This document shows, in pieces, positions 62,665-64,000 of a stretch of DNA of 64,000 bases. The DNA is from Streptomyces cyaneus (GTDB lineage Bacteria > Actinomycetota > Actinomycetes > Streptomycetales > Streptomycetaceae), in NCBI RefSeq assembly GCF_004028635.1, contig NZ_RQJW01000006.1:124001-188000 (forward strand). The letters run 5' to 3'. The stretch's first letter is position 1. Each line of letters opens with the position of its first letter. A model generated the notes under the pieces. It was not told the origin of the DNA and made no database searches. It was given only the letters and a program-made list of their open reading frames with translations. The position numbers and the translations under genes were made by a program.

Positions 62665-64000
62665 CGACGATCGGCTGGCTGCCCGCCCCCGTCGTGGACC
62701 TCTTCGGCCCCGAGGCCACGGCCGAGGAGTCGTACGAGGTCCTGACGGTCGACGTGCCCCCGACGTCCTGGATCGCGGCGCTGGAGACGGCCCGCGACGC
62801 GCTGGGCTGCACCTACTTCGACTGGCTGAGCGCGGTCGACGAACCGGGCACGGGCTTCCGCGTCGCGGCCCACGTCGCTGCCCTGTCTCCGGTACGGCGC
62901 CTGCTCGTCCGTACGACGGTCCCGCACGAGGCGCCTGCGCTGCCCTCGGCGGTCGGCGTGTACGCGGGCGCGGCCTGGCACGAACGCGAGACGCACGAAA
63001 TGTTCGGCGTGGCGTTCACCGACCACCCTGCCCTGGACCACCTGCTTCTCCCGGACAACTTCGAGGGCCACCCCCTCCGCAAGGACTTCGTCCTGGCGGC
63101 CCGCGTCGCCAAGGCCTGGCCCGGCGCCAAGGAACCCGGCGAGTCCGAACACGGCGGCCCGAAGCGCCGCCAGATGCTGCCCCCCGGCGTCCCCGACCCG
63201 AACGAATGGGGCCCTCTGAAGGGCCAGCTCCCCCCTGCCCCGGCCCGCCCGGCCAGGGGCGCGGGGCGCGCCGCGGGGGAACGTCCGGCACGGGCGGCCG
63301 GCGACCGGCCGGTACGGCGCACCCGCACGGCGGCGGAGGGTTCGGCGAGCCAGGGCGAGGCGCCGACGGCAACGGTTGGTGGGGCTCCGGCGGCGGGGGC
63401 AACGGCTGGTGGAGCTCCGGCGGCGGGTGCGGTGCGTCGTGCGCGTACGGCGGCTGAGGGGTCGGCGAGTCAGCAGGGGCCGGATTCGGCGGCTGGAGCG
63501 CCTTCAGCCGGTGCGGCGCGGCGTGCTCGTACAGCGGCAGAGGGTTCGGCCGGCCAGACGGCTGCTCCTGGAGCCGAGCCCTCGGCGGAGACGGGCGCGT
63601 CTACGGCGGCAGCCGACACCTCGCCGGCCACGCCGGCCGCCGGAGCGGGTGACGGGCAGGAGGCGACGGCCGCGAGCAGCACCCCACCGGCGCGGCGTGC
63701 GCGCAGCGCGAACGAAGGCTCGGCATCGCAGAGCCCGGAAACGGGTGCCACTCCCGTCGGCCCCCGCCGATCCCGCAGCGCCTCGCAGGGCTCCGCGAGC
63801 CAGCGGGCGGCGTCCGATGCGGCAGCGCCCGATGTGGCGGCCAGCGCGGCGGCTACCGACGCGGTGGGGTCTGATGCGGCGGGTTCCGATGCAGCGTCGA
63901 CGACTGCGGCCGACGAAGCCGCTACGCCCTCGTCAACCTCCTCGACCAGTCCCTCGACAACCCTCTCGTCCACCGCGAAACCCCCCGCCGCCCCGCGCAG
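62661..64000 (+). CDS. NuoC-like subunit with long repetitive tail, truncated by the window edge
   Basis: 446 residues visible; the frame is open at the right edge. Residues 1-145 form a NuoC domain with WHERETHEMFGVAFTDHPAL and DNFEGHPLRKDF. From about 190 onward there is an Ala/Pro/Ser/Gly-rich tail with at least five copies of a motif like VRRARTAAEGSASQ (first at about 218-231), spaced 30-60 residues. Normal NuoC has no such tail. It could be a disordered, DNA- or RNA-binding-like arm (Arg-rich), a spacer to a fused C-terminal domain outside the window, or an unconserved expansion. Confidence 0.85.
   Translation, partial: MTTIGWLPAPVVDLFGPEATAEESYEVLTVDVPPTSWIAALETARDALGCTYFDWLSAVDEPGTGFRVAAHVAALSPVRRLLVRTTVPHEAPALPSAVGVYAGAAWHERETHEMFGVAFTDHPALDHLLLPDNFEGHPLRKDFVLAARVAKAWPGAKEPGESEHGGPKRRQMLPPGVPDPNEWGPLKGQLPPAPARPARGAGRAAGERPARAAGDRPVRRTRTAAEGSASQGEAPTATVGGAPAAGATAGGAPAAGAVRRARTAAEGSASQQGPDSAAGAPSAGAARRARTAAEGSAGQTAAPGAEPSAETGASTAAADTSPATPAAGAGDGQEATAASSTPPARRARSANEGSASQSPETGATPVGPRRSRSASQGSASQRAASDAAAPDVAASAAATDAVGSDAAGSDAASTTAADEAATPSSTSSTSPSTTLSSTAKPPAAPR

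Overview
The window is chromosomal DNA of a Streptomyces-type actinomycete. The signs are very high GC with strong third-position GC bias, many GTG starts and 1-14 bp stop/start overlaps. The gene content fits too: a 14-gene nuo operon with a Rex-type operator, menaquinone genes close by, a TTA (bldA-type) leucine codon, and a c-di-AMP riboswitch ahead of a cell-wall lytic enzyme. No rRNA, tRNA, CRISPR array, integrase or insertion sequence was recognised, and the region looks like core chromosome.

Layout. 1-9.3 kb: the C-terminal part of a deacetylase/glycosyltransferase, an acyltransferase-3 membrane protein, menG, a PASTA-domain protein, a GNAT acetyltransferase, a geranylgeranyl-reductase-family flavoprotein (MenJ-like), peptide deformylase, a Tat-exported FAD oxidoreductase with a TTA codon, and an NlpC/P60 cell-wall hydrolase. 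9.3-26.1 kb: a long regulatory region and nuoA-N. 26.1-34.3 kb: a wrecked Uma2 gene, recQ, an M56 metallopeptidase, a YtrA-type GntR/membrane-protein pair with an elaborate operator, fumarylacetoacetase, an AhpD-like protein and a Cof-type HAD phosphatase. 34.3-38.4 kb: a LysM/transglycosylase gene with a ydaO (c-di-AMP) riboswitch, then two decayed genes (CocE-type hydrolase and POT peptide transporter). 38.6-46.8 kb: long-chain polyprenyl diphosphate synthase, a CHRD/DUF3455 protein, a LolA-like protein with an ABC exporter, a flavin reductase and an amidase. 46.8-54.3 kb: small Streptomyces-specific proteins, an SGAP-like M28 aminopeptidase, a VOC protein, RarD, and a divergent quinone-reductase/HxlR pair. 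54.3-64 kb: korAB, a response regulator with two tandem paralogous histidine kinases, and the first genes (nuoA2, nuoB2, nuoC-like) of a second complex I type cluster.

Much of the window concerns the menaquinone respiratory chain: MenG and the polyprenyl synthase make menaquinone, the MenJ-like enzyme may saturate its tail, NuoA-N reduces it from NADH, KorAB produces reduced ferredoxin, and the second nuo cluster may accept electrons from something other than NADH because none of its visible genes encodes the NADH module.

The least explained features are repeats. At least five genes end in short, unrelated tandem arrays (about 12-24 bp) whose first unit contains the gene's own TGA stop codon. 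A separate array of seven 11-bp units lies just ahead of the response-regulator gene, and a 7 x 12 bp array lies downstream of rarD.
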